A DNA stretch of 64,000 bases from Ceratorhiza oryzae-sativae (GCA_030998015.1 JARWMV010000010.1:248001-312000); one strand, 5' to 3'; shown: positions 11,017 through 23,094, counted from the first letter of the stretch. Numbers and translations: made by a program. The notes: a model not told the origin generated them from the letters alone.

Positions 11017-13108
11017 TAGAGCAAGTATATGGGGCTATCAGCAAAATAACGAAAAGAGCGAATGGGCCATAAACGAACGTGACGATGGCCGACGAGGACG
11101 AATGTATAAGTAGCCGTGCTGAAGGGGCGAGGGTTGCGTGAGTCTCGATCTGTGTCGCGGGATCAACCCGGTGAGACCGCCGGTAAAGGTCAAGCCTGTC
11201 AAATAAGCTGGCTGGGAACCGAAGGCCAGGAGCACCCACGACTTCGTGGTTCACCCAAACAAACCCAGAGTGAACAATCAAAGAGGTAGATCCCACCAAC
11301 TTGTTGTTTTTTGGGGCCAAATTGGCGCGGCAATGTCAGGCTGGATGCTGGAGAAACATCCATATGCTAGATATAATCATGGAGATCAGGGCATGATCCA
11401 CCACGTCGCAGCGGATTTGCGAACCGCAGGCTTTGAAAAGTTACCGCCGGGGAAGGGTCCGCGGAGTTTGCAAAGAGTCTGGGCCACGTTCGGTTAAGGG
11501 AGCGTGTTACATTAACCCCGGTGATCTTCACCATTTTGTGGTGGAGGCAAATTGTAAGGGATGTACATCCAAGGGTTCCAGAGACGATCGTGGCGCGTAA
11601 ATACACAACGTGGCAAACGACATTTTCACAAGGCTCGAGCAGGAACAGATACAGACGAGCTCACGTTAAAATGGCTGCCGAAAATATGAAAGCGCGTGGT
11701 TCGAGTTTTACTAGGTAGGATCTTACTGCAAGTTACTAAGATGCACTCCAGGTAAAATTGTAGCTCTGTAGACAGTAATGTTTGGACAGTACACTATCCG
11801 ATCACGAGGGGGCCAGATCAACTTAGGCCGGTTCGCGGATATCGAGGTACGATTAGTACCTCGAATGCCATCATCAAGGCCAAGTGGCGCAATATCACAG
11901 GGGTACCGATCAACTAAAATTAGTGTCACTCAACCGGAGAATTTTAATTGGAGAATACCCGAAAATACCCGCTTGAGCTGAAACTACGCACAATGGCACG
12001 TCTGGTGCACGTCGTTGGCTCCGCTGAATTGCTTGTCAAATACACAATGTTCACAGTCGACGCTCTCGTACCCCCCTGGCATGAACATCCCGAAGAACGA
12101 ATCGCGCAAGTGATTTGTGTGGCCAAGTAAATCCCCCCCTCCGGAGTTTGCGCCATCCAAAGTCCTCGTGTTAACGGCATCTGGAAACGTGATGTAAATG
12201 TTATGACAACAATGAAGTGCGGTTCGAACTCGAATGACATGAATTATATGGAGATACAAATGGTATACGAATAAGAGCAGAGCCACGCCTTTCGAGAACG
12301 AGGGTAGGAAGAGCACACAATAAACAGACTAGCCTGTTATCTCAGTTGAAACACAACTGCGAGGAGGCGAAGAGGGGCACGCCAAGGAAAGAATCTGATT
12401 ATATTGTTATGCCATAGATACAGGCTGTTTCTGCATATCGATCGGTGTGGCACGCTCGGGTTAAGCCGTGATGAACGGGTATCCCTGGGAAATAAGGTTA
12501 AGTACGTGATAGTTAGTCCTTAGCACATTCACTGAGCCAAAGAAGGTGAAACTCGGAATACAAAGGGTGCTCCCATGTGGCTTAGACATAAATATGGACG
12601 CAGAAGTTGACCACACGGGGGATAATTGGGAAAAAGTATGGACTAGGGGTTGCCGAAAACTGGGTCTAAGGGATACTCTCCGTGTTCCTCAGGCTCACAC
12701 AACCGAACCCGGCAGCTGGAGTTGGGATGTTCACTTACTTGAAGCAAAAATATATGTTTCATGGCTTAAGAGATTAGGATGGTAGAATAACGCTTTTTCT
12801 AAAATCACTACTAAAATCACTACAGTAATAGTTACCTTCTCTGGTGTTGTCGTGTTATTTTCTTTTGCAGAAAGGCTTACTCATGACCCTCCCTTATGAT
12901 GCCTCCAGTTATTTCTCCTCTCTCATGATGATGATTCGCCCTTAGGACTTATTTTTCGTTTTTTCTCTGGACTCGGTCTCGTGCGGTTTGGCCTCCCGTT
13001 CATGTAGCACGTTAACATTCTATACAAGAAAAATGGATGTGCACGTGACGTCTAATTGGACAAGCGCTAAATATTCTTTCATTCGTCCTTCCTCCACTTG
13101 CATCTACA
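11017..13108. other. 2-kb gap without a recognised gene
   Basis: Contains scattered frames on both strands (for example 11246-11497 plus, 11944-12316 minus, 12546-12785 plus). None shows a recognisable domain or a coherent exon series. The last 100 bases are presumably the TIM8 promoter. Confidence 0.4.
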
Positions 13109-13486
13109 ATGGACTCCAACCAAAAGTTTGACGAAGCAACTCAAGTAAGCAGTAGCTTTACTGTGTAAAAAAAAAAAGCTTACATTGAGCTTGAACCAGC
13201 GTGAGCTGCAAACTTTTATCGAACAAGAACAGACAAAGGCACGAGTGCAGGCTACCACACATCAACTGACGGATATGTGTTGGACCAAGTATGTTACGTC
13301 ACTCACTCGCACTGATGATTAAACCTGATTATATCCAACAGATGTGTAACGGGTAGTATCTCTACTAGATTCTCGAGCTCCGAAGCGTATTGCCTTCAAA
13401 ATTGCGTTGATCGTTTCCTTGACACGAGCTTGTTCATCGTCAAGAAGTTGGAGGAGCAGAGGAGGAACATGCAAGGGGGGGTTTAA
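13109..13486 (+). CDS. TIM8: Small mitochondrial translocase chaperone Tim8
   Basis: Three exons (13109-13144, 13200-13288, 13342-13486) give 89 residues, the normal size of a small Tim protein. The product begins MDSNQKFDEATQRELQTFIE. It carries the twin CX3C motif: C-W-T-K-C (split by intron 2) and C-L-Q-N-C in the second half, followed by VDRFLDTSLFIVKKLEEQ. Tim8 pairs with Tim13 in the intermembrane space, escorting hydrophobic precursors to TIM22 or SAM; the four cysteines form two disulfides. The spacing and the C-terminal sequence fit Tim8 better than Tim9, Tim10 or Tim13. Both introns are short, and the first contains a run of A. Confidence 0.93.
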
Positions 13487-13743
13487 ATGAACCAACGGAA
13501 ATAGCTGTGAGTAGAATAGTGCTGCCATCAAGGATTTGTTTCTGAGCTTTTATAGACTTTAGTGCTCAAGAACGCCGTTGTATCCATCACAAAATCATGC
13601 ATTGATCCCGATTGCTTATATTTCGTGCAAATATAACCTCATACCCAAAGGAAACAAAAGATTCACTTCTACAACGACACGAAAACTAGCTAATACAGTT
13701 TATTACAATTTCGTGAATATGAGATGTCCTCACGATAGCCCGT

Positions 13744-15178
13744 TTAAGCTGTCTCCTTAAGGATTCCGATCAGCTTCCAGGTTGCTGCTCCAAACAACAC
13801 AGGGCCGAACCAGCAGAACGCATCCATAATTTCAGTCTTCGAGTTGAGCCTAATTGGCCACTCGACGGCTCCGTTTCCGCCTTTCTCCTCATCCCACTTC
13901 TTCATGTCTTTGGGACCTTCTACGACTGCAACGGAGCTCGAGGATGGAACCTGTGTAGAACTATTGAATCCACCTCCGGTGAGCCGAGTTTCCATGAGTT
14001 TGTCTTTTTCCTGCCAGCGCTCGAGTAGCCATTTGTCAAATACTGCACGTTCAGGCGGAGAGGCCTCTTCAGCGCCTCGAGGTGTACCGATCGGTATATC
14101 CCGTGCTACATCGTACAGTCGGAGATGGACGTGTACTCGCGGCGGGGGAACGCCTTGCATGAATACACTCCGGAGAGTATAGTACGCTTGCCCGTATCCA
14201 CCGCGTGGGATACCCGGGTAAGCGACTGTCACGTCCAAGAGCTTGAGTTCAGGCATATGAGGCGCCAGTGCACGAAGGCAGAAAAGTAGGCCGGTAGATC
14301 TTGGGAGAAGCATGTGCTGCATGTCTTGAATGCCGGTCTTGGCCGCAAACGCGGCGCTGAGAGGTCGTGTTTGAGGTGAGACGAGAGTGCCTTCTGGGAA
14401 AAGGAGGAGCAAAAAAGGATTCTGGGTTGTAGTTGCTGTACGTGCGAGGCGGGTTAGATGGGTGGTTAGGGATGTTTTGTCGTGTGCCCAAGAACGCGCG
14501 AGGAAGATGAATTGGAAGAATTGCATTCCCTGGAAATTCAGGATTATAATCGTACGGGACTGCGGTCAATGGGGTCGCCTTCTTACCCATCCGACGATTG
14601 GTATCCATTTGAGGCTATCCTTGAGAATGATGAGCACATCGGCATGTGCACGCATCGAGTAAGCAAGGCACCATAAATACCACCAGTCTGCGTATATCTG
14701 TAATATGAGTGAGCATCAGGATAGATTTGGAATGCCAATATGCGTGCAAGGCCGACCTGGTGGTTTGGAATCATTACCACCTGGGGTGGCAATCGTAGTT
14801 CAGTCACACGGCCAGTTTCATCTCGCACAACGATATCTTCAATCCCGTTCCCTCCCTCACACGTTATAACGAGGCTTGTCGGCGCAAACCACTGACACAT
14901 GAGTACTAGACAGTGGTAAGCATAGTGCCAACTCTAAACCTTGGGTGGGCTATTGCAAGCTCACCGAGCAACAGCCCAAAGTTGGCCTTTGTCTTTCTTA
15001 TCGCTGTGCGGTAGAGCTTCGGGACAAGCAGGGCAAGCGGCCAAATCAAGAGCTGCGACCCATTGATGAGTATACAGCCAACATTGAAAACTATGACAAA
15101 GCCAACGCCCAGGAGCGTTGGCCGCTGCCTCGGTCGGTCCGGAACAGGTATCGCATGCAGGTCCTCGTGTGCCGTCAT
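13744..15178 (-). CDS. 1-acyl-glycerol-phosphate acyltransferase family protein (LCLAT1/Cst26-like)
   Basis: Exons 15178-14965, 14905-14757, 14697-14587 and 14529-13744 join in phase to 419 residues. A hydrophobic segment at about 22-52 should anchor it in the ER or lipid-droplet membrane. The catalytic motif is N119-H120-Q-I-Y-A-D125, a canonical NHx4D assembled exactly at a splice junction. FPEGT (202-206) is the acceptor-binding block. This family transfers acyl chains to lysophospholipids. The long C-terminal part and the IYADWWYLW block resemble the LCLAT1/YBR042C (Cst26) group, which remodels phosphatidylinositol or other phospholipids; the exact substrate cannot be told from sequence. 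An in-frame TTG upstream of the ATG at 15178 is ignored. Near its C-terminus there is another short hydrophobic segment. Confidence 0.85.
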
Positions 15179-15570
15179 TCCGAAGCCCTCTTGATTTAAC
15201 AATCGCCCAGTTCCACAATTAGAATGTGTACTAGCGGTGGAATGAGATATAACGAGAAGAGGTGAGCTGAATGCCAGCTAGCGAGGTCGTGGGCGTGGAC
15301 AAGGTGAGGAAGTTGCTGCGTTGCTTGTGTGCGTGTGTTGTGGCTGGATATTGCGATGATGACACAGACACCTCGTACAAGACAAATCAGGAGGTACAAT
15401 CTCATTTGTCTTTGGCAGCTCATAGAAATATTCAAGCTCATTGGACCGAATTGTCTCAACTTCTACTTCAATTCTATTTTAGTATAGAAAACGCCTCCGC
15501 TCGTAGCCTCGATCTTTTACGCAGATCCGGCTGCTCCGGCCTCCGCTCTCCGTCTGAGAACCCATGGACG

Positions 15571-17913
15571 TCAAGGGGCGACAGTGGCTACGGATGAGAA
15601 TTGTCTCGTACTTGATTTGACCGTGCCTTTGTTATCGCTCGCAAGAGCAGGCGGGAGCACTTTATCCGGGGTCTTGATGGCATCGATAATCCGTTTGACA
15701 TAGTGCAGCTGCTCCTTGGTCACATTTCCCATCCACTTCTGACGAACCTTGGAGGCAGGCCGCAACTTTCTCAATTCAATAACCAAGTCCCTTAAACTCG
15801 CCTCTTTTCCACGCGGTGGATCGTCTTTGCCAGGCCAATGTTTAAGCACAACTTCTCGGGCACGTTGGTAGTCGCCCACGATAAACCAAGCACCCGCAAG
15901 CGCATCGACTGCAATCGCATCAGGCAAAATCCCCTTCTCGCGCATCTCCCCGAAAACCCGCTCGGCTTCGTCTGGTAGACCCATCCTTGCGTATCCAGAA
16001 ACTAGAATTGTGTGCATGACTGGATCCTGGCCGCCAAATCCGGCTTCATGTGCGGCGTGCATAACGTGTGCGGCAGCATTCATGTGCCCACACTCGACCA
16101 GCCCGGCCATTAGAGCTGCGTAGTGGTATTCTCCAAGCGGAAAATCGGCACTCTGGAGCACGTTACGAGCCGCTTCGGGATTGAGACGAATGACACCATC
16201 GCGTTGGGCACGAAGGGCGTATGCCATTGGGTCGTTGCGTACACCTCGGGCGCGAAGTGCTCGTGTTATACGGGTTAAGTGGGTTGTACGAGTTTGGAAG
16301 GCAAGGCCTGCTGTGGGCGGGTCGGTCTTGTCTGGAGATGAACCAAGACGGGCATCCGATGGGGGCCAGCGATTTGTTGATCGTGTCCGATATTTGAGAA
16401 ATGCGGCAGATGCCTTCCACCCGCCCCCAATCAAAGCATTTCGCTCCGCATGCAGGATTGAGCCTAGAAGAATATTGGTGTGTCGTATCGAAACAGGAAT
16501 GGGTTTCGACCCTGGAGGCATAGAACGGTCACCTCCGGGAACTTTGGGAATGGGTTTTGTCAGATCGACAAGTGTTTCGACTAGTCGGTAAGGCCTCCAG
16601 GCGAGTTGTTTGTCAAGGTACCTGAGAAGAAGCACCCCAGTCTCTGCATTGGGAACGACATCCTGTTCTTGCATGATCTCTAGTAACAAGAGCATACCTG
16701 CCAGCCCACGAGTATCCAAGACACCCCTCAAGAGGGCATTAAAGACAAAGATATCAGGCTTAACCGATGCAAAGACCTCGGATAGCGATAATGTATTAGG
16801 GGTATGTTTTGGTAGCGATTTCGAGGTGGGTTTGCCCGTTGAGAGTGACGAGTTATTGGAAACAGATGACCCTTTGCACATCGAAGCAACAAGCGTAGCG
16901 GCTTCTTTGACTCGAGCACTCCGGACGAGATCCAGAACGCAGAGGGCTGCTAGCCGAGTATTTGGTCGAAAGGAATGTGAAATAACCGGGTTATTGGAGG
17001 ATGAAGGGGTGAGACGTGATGTAATTAAATAGGTGGAGTTGTCAGTGTTGTCTATTCGTGAAATTTGAACGGTTGATGAGGCTCCGCTGGAAGCGTGGCC
17101 TTGAGAGTCGGGTGTCCAGACCAACAACTTTACGATATCCTCTGTTCTCTTCCATTCGACCTCTTTGCCCTTTCCTTGGTCCCTGTCTTTGCGGTCGATC
17201 TTTAGTACTTGCCGGATCCTCCTCGCAGTCTCCGGATCTGAATTCCGTAGGCAAGCATGTTCCGCGATCTCCCACGCGCGACGAGGAATGCCATGGGGAA
17301 ATTTGCCAAGCGCCCGTTCCATCCCGGTAAAGTCTCCTAGCTCCGCACACGCTCGGACACGCCACTCGCACAGTCGGGTGGTAAGTTTGTCGGTGGAAGG
17401 ATAATAAATGCTCTGTATGGGTTCGAGCAACGCGAGTATATTGTCCCATCGATTGTGGTGTGCAAGTTGGTATGCGATGGGCTCGAGGTACGCTGGCGGG
17501 ATAGCTACCCCTTGAGCCCGAGCACGCGAGATAATTTCTAGAGCGTCGGCGACGTATGCATGATGCGCGAGGACTTCGGCAAGGAGACAAACGTGTTCTG
17601 GAGTCGTAGGAAGACAGTGTTTGAGCTGGGAAAGCCTTTGGATCGTGTCTTCGTTTGTAGGTGTTGCTAACAGAGCTCTGAGTTGATCTCGAAGAAGGTT
17701 TTGTTTCGGAGGTATACTTTGCTGAGGACGCCTTGGATGTGTACTGTGTTTTGAGCAGAACCCGCGTTTTGGATGGGCGTCGCGGGCAGAGATTGCAACC
17801 GAGGTAGTGAAGCATTTTAAAGGATGGGGGTTCGGTGCGATGGGCGATCCGGCGTAGAGAGGAGATGCTTGCGAGAAGAGGTGACAGATGCGTCTGCCTA
17901 CCCGCACTGGCAT
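15571..17913 (-). CDS. Mitochondrial pentatricopeptide-repeat protein, intronless
   Basis: An uninterrupted 780-residue frame from ATG 17913. The N-terminus (MPVRVGRRICHLFSQASPLY) is rich in Arg and hydroxylated residues and lacks acids, as in a mitochondrial presequence. Helical repeats follow. The clearest PPR units lie near the C-terminus, for instance HTILVSGYARMGLPDEAERV and the next unit with ILPDAIAVDALAGAWFIVGD. PPR proteins bind organellar RNA and control its processing, stability or translation. A Ser-rich linker around residues 320-370 is likely disordered. The frame is open a further 51 codons upstream, but those residues do not look like a presequence, so the internal ATG was chosen. 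The specific target cannot be predicted. Confidence 0.82.
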   Translation of the reverse strand: MPVRVGRRICHLFSQASPLYAGSPIAPNPHPLKCFTTSVAISARDAHPKRGFCSKHSTHPRRPQQSIPPKQNLLRDQLRALLATPTNEDTIQRLSQLKHCLPTTPEHVCLLAEVLAHHAYVADALEIISRARAQGVAIPPAYLEPIAYQLAHHNRWDNILALLEPIQSIYYPSTDKLTTRLCEWRVRACAELGDFTGMERALGKFPHGIPRRAWEIAEHACLRNSDPETARRIRQVLKIDRKDRDQGKGKEVEWKRTEDIVKLLVWTPDSQGHASSGASSTVQISRIDNTDNSTYLITSRLTPSSSNNPVISHSFRPNTRLAALCVLDLVRSARVKEAATLVASMCKGSSVSNNSSLSTGKPTSKSLPKHTPNTLSLSEVFASVKPDIFVFNALLRGVLDTRGLAGMLLLLEIMQEQDVVPNAETGVLLLRYLDKQLAWRPYRLVETLVDLTKPIPKVPGGDRSMPPGSKPIPVSIRHTNILLGSILHAERNALIGGGWKASAAFLKYRTRSTNRWPPSDARLGSSPDKTDPPTAGLAFQTRTTHLTRITRALRARGVRNDPMAYALRAQRDGVIRLNPEAARNVLQSADFPLGEYHYAALMAGLVECGHMNAAAHVMHAAHEAGFGGQDPVMHTILVSGYARMGLPDEAERVFGEMREKGILPDAIAVDALAGAWFIVGDYQRAREVVLKHWPGKDDPPRGKEASLRDLVIELRKLRPASKVRQKWMGNVTKEQLHYVKRIIDAIKTPDKVLPPALASDNKGTVKSSTRQFSSVATVAP

Positions 17914-18430
17914 GGACCGGGGTGCTGCAGCGTTGCAGAGTGGGCGAACACGGAAATACTGCACACAATATTCAAAAACAACGGCCAAATGGGTCACTCC
18001 ATAACCTACATGAGTGGTAGCAATACAGTGGTAGCCAGTGCATGGGCTACAAGGCCTATTCAACAACTAAGTGGTCAGGGCGTATCGTGGAATGTTCGTT
18101 GGGTAAGCGCACCTGGGTCGATTGATGTTCAAAGCGAGTGTCGATGAAACATATAGGCCAGCTTTCAATAGCCTTGTGTTAATAGTATTGTGTGCTCCAT
18201 CGAGACATAGCGACCTACCCAGAATGATCTCGGTCCTCCTTCCAGACACAAAGCGATATTGCCTCAACGTCGCTGAGTGACTTGTGGTACAAATATTCTA
18301 ATCGTTCCAGGAAGGGCAGTACCGTTAGGATAAACAGCTTACCGCACCCGTCTAGGCTCGAGCGGACGGTGTTAGCACAAAAATAGTGATCTCAAGTGGC
18401 GGTTTGGCCTTGCTTTGGCAAACACCGAGA
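17914..18430. other. Upstream region of the PPR gene
   Basis: No gene recognised. It presumably contains the PPR gene promoter; the foldback elements begin immediately downstream. Confidence 0.4.
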
Positions 18431-18564
18431 AGCAAGTTAAAGTGGGGGGTACTTCATGTATTCATGAAACGACTGTCCGTTGCAGTAATAACTGACGTTG
18501 ATTGCTGGAATTTCAGGTAATTAATACATGAAGTACCCCCCCCCCACACACACACTTTAATTGC
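18431..18564. repeat. Foldback (MITE-like) inverted repeat 1
   Basis: Arms of about 33-44 nt at 18433-18465 and 18520-18563 are inverted copies built around GGGGTACTTCATGTATT and AATACATGAAGTACCCC, including the outer TTAAAGTG/CACTTTAA. The right arm contains an expanded C run and a CA run. The loop of about 55 nt has no coding capacity. It has the form of a small non-autonomous TIR element or a hairpin remnant. No clear target-site duplication was seen. Confidence 0.65.
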
Positions 18565-18761
18565 ACTTCATGAACAGCAATTGCACCCACAATGTTTTCC
18601 TGAGTAGGTCGTTGCATAGACTCTTGATAATGGTGGCCGCTGAAATGGAAATTGACAATAACAACAAAAAACCACCTTCCAACCCAGAAGGATCCAATGG
18701 TGCTGTTCTTCAAACAACCAAAAATTATAAACAGGGTTGTAATGACTCCACCTGTCAGGTC

Positions 18762-18942
18762 ATGCCGGAACTCCGGCGTGTTCCGTCTCGCCTGTAGTTC
18801 GGTCAGTTTTGCGCGATTCGGGACCCAATACCCATCAATCGGTAGCGACAGATTAGGGCTACCCATCAATGGGTGGTGAGTCCTGAGCGGCGCAAACCTA
18901 ACCGACCTACGGGCGAGAAGGAACGTGCCGGAATTCCGGCAC
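18762..18942. repeat. Foldback element 2, near-complete 180-bp palindrome
   Basis: The two halves are inverted copies of about 80 nt centred near 18852. The left arm begins ATGCCGGAACTCCGGC; the right arm ends GCCGGAATTCCGGCAC. Between them the arms match through TTCCGTCTCGCC, GTAG(T/G)TCGGT, TTTGCGC and CCCATCAAT with scattered differences. The ends are themselves short palindromes. The loop is only a few bases long, so the single strand would fold into one hairpin. A MITE or foldback origin is likely. Confidence 0.7.
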
Positions 18943-20352
18943 AACATCTCTACCGGCCCGGCCTCAGTGCCTGAGCAAGCGCCAAACTTTCCTCTCACCT
19001 TATGCCCAACCAATTAGATAACCCCTCCAAAACAGCAGCGACGCGAGTAAGCATATGATTCGATAAACACAGGAACAACATGCAAGCAATCTGTGACTAC
19101 ACCACATAGTGTAGGTCCATGTTCCATATTCGTCATGTCACTACACAGCCGGCTGAATCCCGCTCGGACACGGCACTCGCCCCATAGTTTATTGACTGGA
19201 CTGCACCAATTCCGTCTTCTCGTCCCCCTGTCCGCTGTAGCGTACAGCTCCCGTGGCCAACGTTACCGGCGATTGACCTCGTCCGAGGATGGTGCCCCCG
19301 AGTGGCGAGTTTGATCTATAGTCACTAAGTCTACGCTCATCCATACGACGATACGTGGATGGCTCAAGCTCCAAGCTCCAACTACCTATGGCTTCCTGGC
19401 TACTTCTGTTCTGCCAAGGTCATCCGGTTCGAAGACTTTCCCCCGAGCTCGAATCCTATGGCATTGTAATATTACGTCGTCTTGTGGTGTGCCGATCATT
19501 CACCGCCTTGACCCCCCCCCCTCTAACCCTATCCACTCTCATAGCTCTCGGTCCGACTTTCTCAGTCTACTCGTATGGTCTGCTTTCATGTAATCTTTAA
19601 ATATTACATGTGTTCAAACCGAAGCATTCACGTGATAGATCGATCGGCCAGACATCTGTAGTGTGCGCCTGGTACTGACACACGTGGTTTTAAAGTAAAA
19701 GGGATGTGATTACGTATACACATGTCATACCATAAATGTGGGTGGCAAACCAAACGCGGAGATTTAAACGGCTAATGAACATCCCCATAACCTCGTGTTT
19801 CTTCGGCGGCACCGCATATACGCCCCCACTAATGCGGTCGGCAATCGAATGTTCTCACGAACGCCGGATCCGGTGCGATTGTTGCGTACATTTTGAGGTC
19901 GTTTGCCAGCCTTTCGTGATGCGAATCACCATGCGCAAATACAAGGGCGAACGCCATGCCAGATATAGTGTGTGTTACGGTAGCTCGGGTTACATCCGTA
20001 ACTGGAGAAGCGGTCGGCGGACCATCCGTACCAATGTGTGCCTGCCCTCCTTCCCGTTTCGCCCACATAGCCCCTTGTATGACCAACAAAGTGAGGGGAT
20101 GTGGCTACATGCGGTGTTGGCTAGATGTGATCGTGGTGCGCCTGTCAATTTTGCTCCCGCTCATTGTGTATGGTGTAGTGTAGAAGCGCGCGAAAATGAC
20201 CGTTCTCTGTTCTCGCCATCGTCCTTGTGGCATTTGGCCATGACAAACAGTTCGCCGTGAGTCGGGGCGGAGGTTTAAATCCCCGCCGCCCAGAGTCGAT
20301 AAACTTGGTAGTACCACTTCTCTCTCAACCTTCAACCACGAACAACACTATC
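18943..20352. other. Intergenic region, no gene recognised
   Basis: Open frames in this 1.4-kb stretch are short and without recognisable domains. The last 120 bases form the probable leader of the zinc-finger gene; an in-frame extension of that gene back to 20227 exists but starts in GC-rich leader-like sequence. Confidence 0.4.
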
Positions 20353-21281
20353 ATGAGCTCGCCCAACGACAAAGAAGATAGGCAACGGCGGCCCGACACC
20401 TGGGGACGATCCTATATGCGCCCGCCGCACCCGAACTCTAACCCCGACGAGCCTTTGTCGGGCGCGCCTCCCGGGCCACCTTATCCTTATTATGACAGTT
20501 CCAATCCCTCCGTCCCACTGCCCCCGCCCGCTCTCGATCCCCATTGTTTCACCAGGCTTCCGTCGGAGTTTCCGGCTATACGGCCGTTTAGGATGTATAA
20601 TAACCTCGATTCTCAAGGCGAGGATCTCAGCTCGCGAATGTACACACTGGGACCAGACAATATTTGGCAGGTAAACCAGGCATTAACAGACGAATATAGA
20701 CGCATAGCTCAGCGCACTCCACAGTTTACAAGCACCTACGAGCCAGGCGCACACTGGAACCCCCACCAGGTGTGGAGGGATATGGGTGGCGGTGGCCAAG
20801 GCCAGCCACGACCTTACGAAGATGCTCATATGGGTTATGGGGGACCCTCCGATGCGTATGTGTCCCAAATCCTTGATTTGCGTGATGTATGCTTAAGGTA
20901 AACCCCCGGGATTCGAATAGTCAGCCACCAAATCGGTCACCGAGCGCTAGCAGCCACCACTCGTACGGCAGCCCCCCTGATAGTTCCCCGGTGGCCGGGC
21001 CGAGCAACGGACCTGGAACAGCTGGCTACCAGCCTCGCCGCTCCGGCCGGCGCAACTCCGCGCCTTCTGAACACAAGGATAAGAAGCGAGGCTATTGCTC
21101 CCAGTGCGACAAGACTTTCATGCGCAAGGCCGAGTACGACAGGCACGTGAAAACGAGCAAGGCACATAATAGATACCACAGCGACGAGCCTGGTTACGAG
21201 TGCTCTAAATGTGGAAGGTTTTTTACCCGGGCGGACGCTAGGCTTAGGCACACGAAATTATGCAATGGCTCTGGAAACTGA
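20353..21281 (+). CDS. C2H2-type zinc-finger protein, two exons
   Basis: Exons 20353-20855 and 20921-21281 join at phase 2 (gtatgt...gaatag) to 287 residues. The first 200 residues are Pro/Ser/Asn-rich and probably disordered. Finger 1 has C227-x2-C230-x12-H243-x6-H250, an unusually wide histidine pair. Finger 2 (YECSKCGRFFTRADARLRH) is C-x2-C-x12-H-x4-C, a C2HC variant at the extreme C-terminus. A basic run (DKKRG) precedes the fingers. A nuclear DNA-binding regulator is the likely role, but no target can be named. The ATG at 20353 (context TATCATGAGC) was preferred over an upstream in-frame start at 20227. Confidence 0.78.
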
Positions 21282-23094
21282 GCCTCGATTATCACTAGAA
21301 ATCCAGTCTACGCCTCGAACAAGTTCTTTATCATATATGTCTGGTACATCCATCTTTCTACAAACTTCTTCGCGTTTCGCTCCAATTTCTTTGCTTTATA
21401 TATCATACCATAGTTCTCTCGCTATCCTGGTTGCGTTTCCGATGCTTTTTGATTTCGAAATATATCCCTCACCCACATTACGTTATTTGACAATGATTGG
21501 AACATGTAAATATCTTATCTCACACATCAAGAATTAACCCCATATACCCTCACTACACGCATGCCGAGATCCCGGGCTTGACCGGAGAGGCCTCACGCCT
21601 CGGCTAGGGTGGCAAAATTCTTCCCTCAGCGCCGAAGCCGCATCACGGGCAGAATTGATCCGACCACCATCCCGGTTCATCAACAAGTGCGCCTATCCCA
21701 CGCACAGCGGAACCTTCAGGCTGGTGCTTATCCCCGATATGAGGGTTCTCGACAGCTTTTAGAGATCTGCTAGCTGCCAATTTGTGAAATCCGTCTAGGC
21801 AAGCTTTGGCATGAGTGCCCGATTGGCTTGGTTTAGGGGCTAGGATCGTGTGTTCGAGGCGAGATTTGCGTCTAGGTTAAAGGTCGTATGGTGATGTATA
21901 TCTATTCGGATGCATCGTTCGCATAGTGATTTCGGTAGCGTCTGGATATGCATGATGTCCTGTATCGATAAGCTGACCCTGACAGCTGGTCTGCATGCAT
22001 GCTGGAGGCTAGGCGGAATACGTCGTGGCGCTTAGTGGCAACTTATCCCTCCCCATACCAACTTGAGCTCGACTCCTATCTGGCTTTTCTTGGAAGTTTA
22101 CGCTCTCTCCGACTCCAACGGCTGGCGCTCGACCACATGGTCAACGCTGGGGGATCGGATTCCCACATATATCAAAACGGCGTCTTTTACGCAATCCAGT
22201 ATTGCCTCAGGGAAATAGAATATGGTTCCGCCAATGAGCGCGTTGTTTGCAACTGAACAAGGCTGATACAGCCCAAACATCGAAGTACCTGAGGTTCCAT
22301 ATATAAACCTTTACACCAGATGGGGCTACGCATATTCGCCGGGGCGGAACTCACCTGCGTTGCCAACCTCGACTGACTCACGAACACAGTGGTCCCTGGG
22401 GCGCCGCCTTGGATCAATATTTCTGTTCGAATTTTACATAAAATCGATCAAGTCGTTGGATGTTGATGTTCAAAAAGGCGTATTTTCGGGGCGACAGGAT
22501 AAACTTTGAAGGGAGATACCATTTAAGGCCGGTTTCAGGTCCCATTGATTAAAGTTACATGTCATGGAAGGCGGTTCCGAAGGGTTGAACATGAAACAAG
22601 AATATTCTTCTGATCGGGCTGGGATAGCATGTCCCTCGTGAGTTGGGACACACAAGTCGAGGTCGAGGGCATGGTCAGCGGCGACGACGAGAGCAGTGGC
22701 GATGATAATGAAGATCGTCAGCGGGGACAATGGAAATCTAATTAGAGCTAGCCTCGGCGTGTCTGGGGATTTGAGGTGATTTGGGGCAGATCAGGTAATC
22801 GAAGTTGATGGAATCAATACACAAGCCCGGCGCCACACTGACTGGACTATCACCTCGACACCGGGCTGGTTCCGGACCTGCTATGCTGCAGCCAGCTAGG
22901 GCGCACCGTATGCGATAGAAGGTTCGCCACCACCACCACCGTCGACCGTGCCCTTTTCTGGTTATTTTTGCTGCATTTTTGCACCCCCGGTCGTTTCTTG
23001 GTGAGTGTTGGGCGGTTGTCTGCTCAAGCGGGGAGATGTTGGACAGCTGACGCGTGAATTCCAAGCTCGTATTTCCCATATCCCGAATATCACC
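21282..23094. other. 1.8-kb region without a supported gene
   Basis: A minus-strand frame at 22470-22730 has a hydrophobic, signal-like start and five cysteines but no ATG, so it may be a relic of a secreted-protein gene. A GC-rich patch around 21570-21610 contains a short hairpin (GAGGCCTCACGCCTC). Nothing else was recognised. Confidence 0.35.

Noticed and set aside
12546..12785. 80-codon plus-strand frame
   Set aside because: No homology, no splice partners, no promoter evidence.
20250..20300. tRNA T-arm-like sequence (GGAGGTTTAAATCCCCGCC)
   Set aside because: Stem pairing has mismatches, no D-arm or anticodon arm upstream, and it lies in the leader of the zinc-finger gene.
22470..22730. 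Secreted small cysteine protein on the minus strand
   Set aside because: Good hydrophobic start but no ATG and no acceptable upstream exon; listed only as a possible relic.
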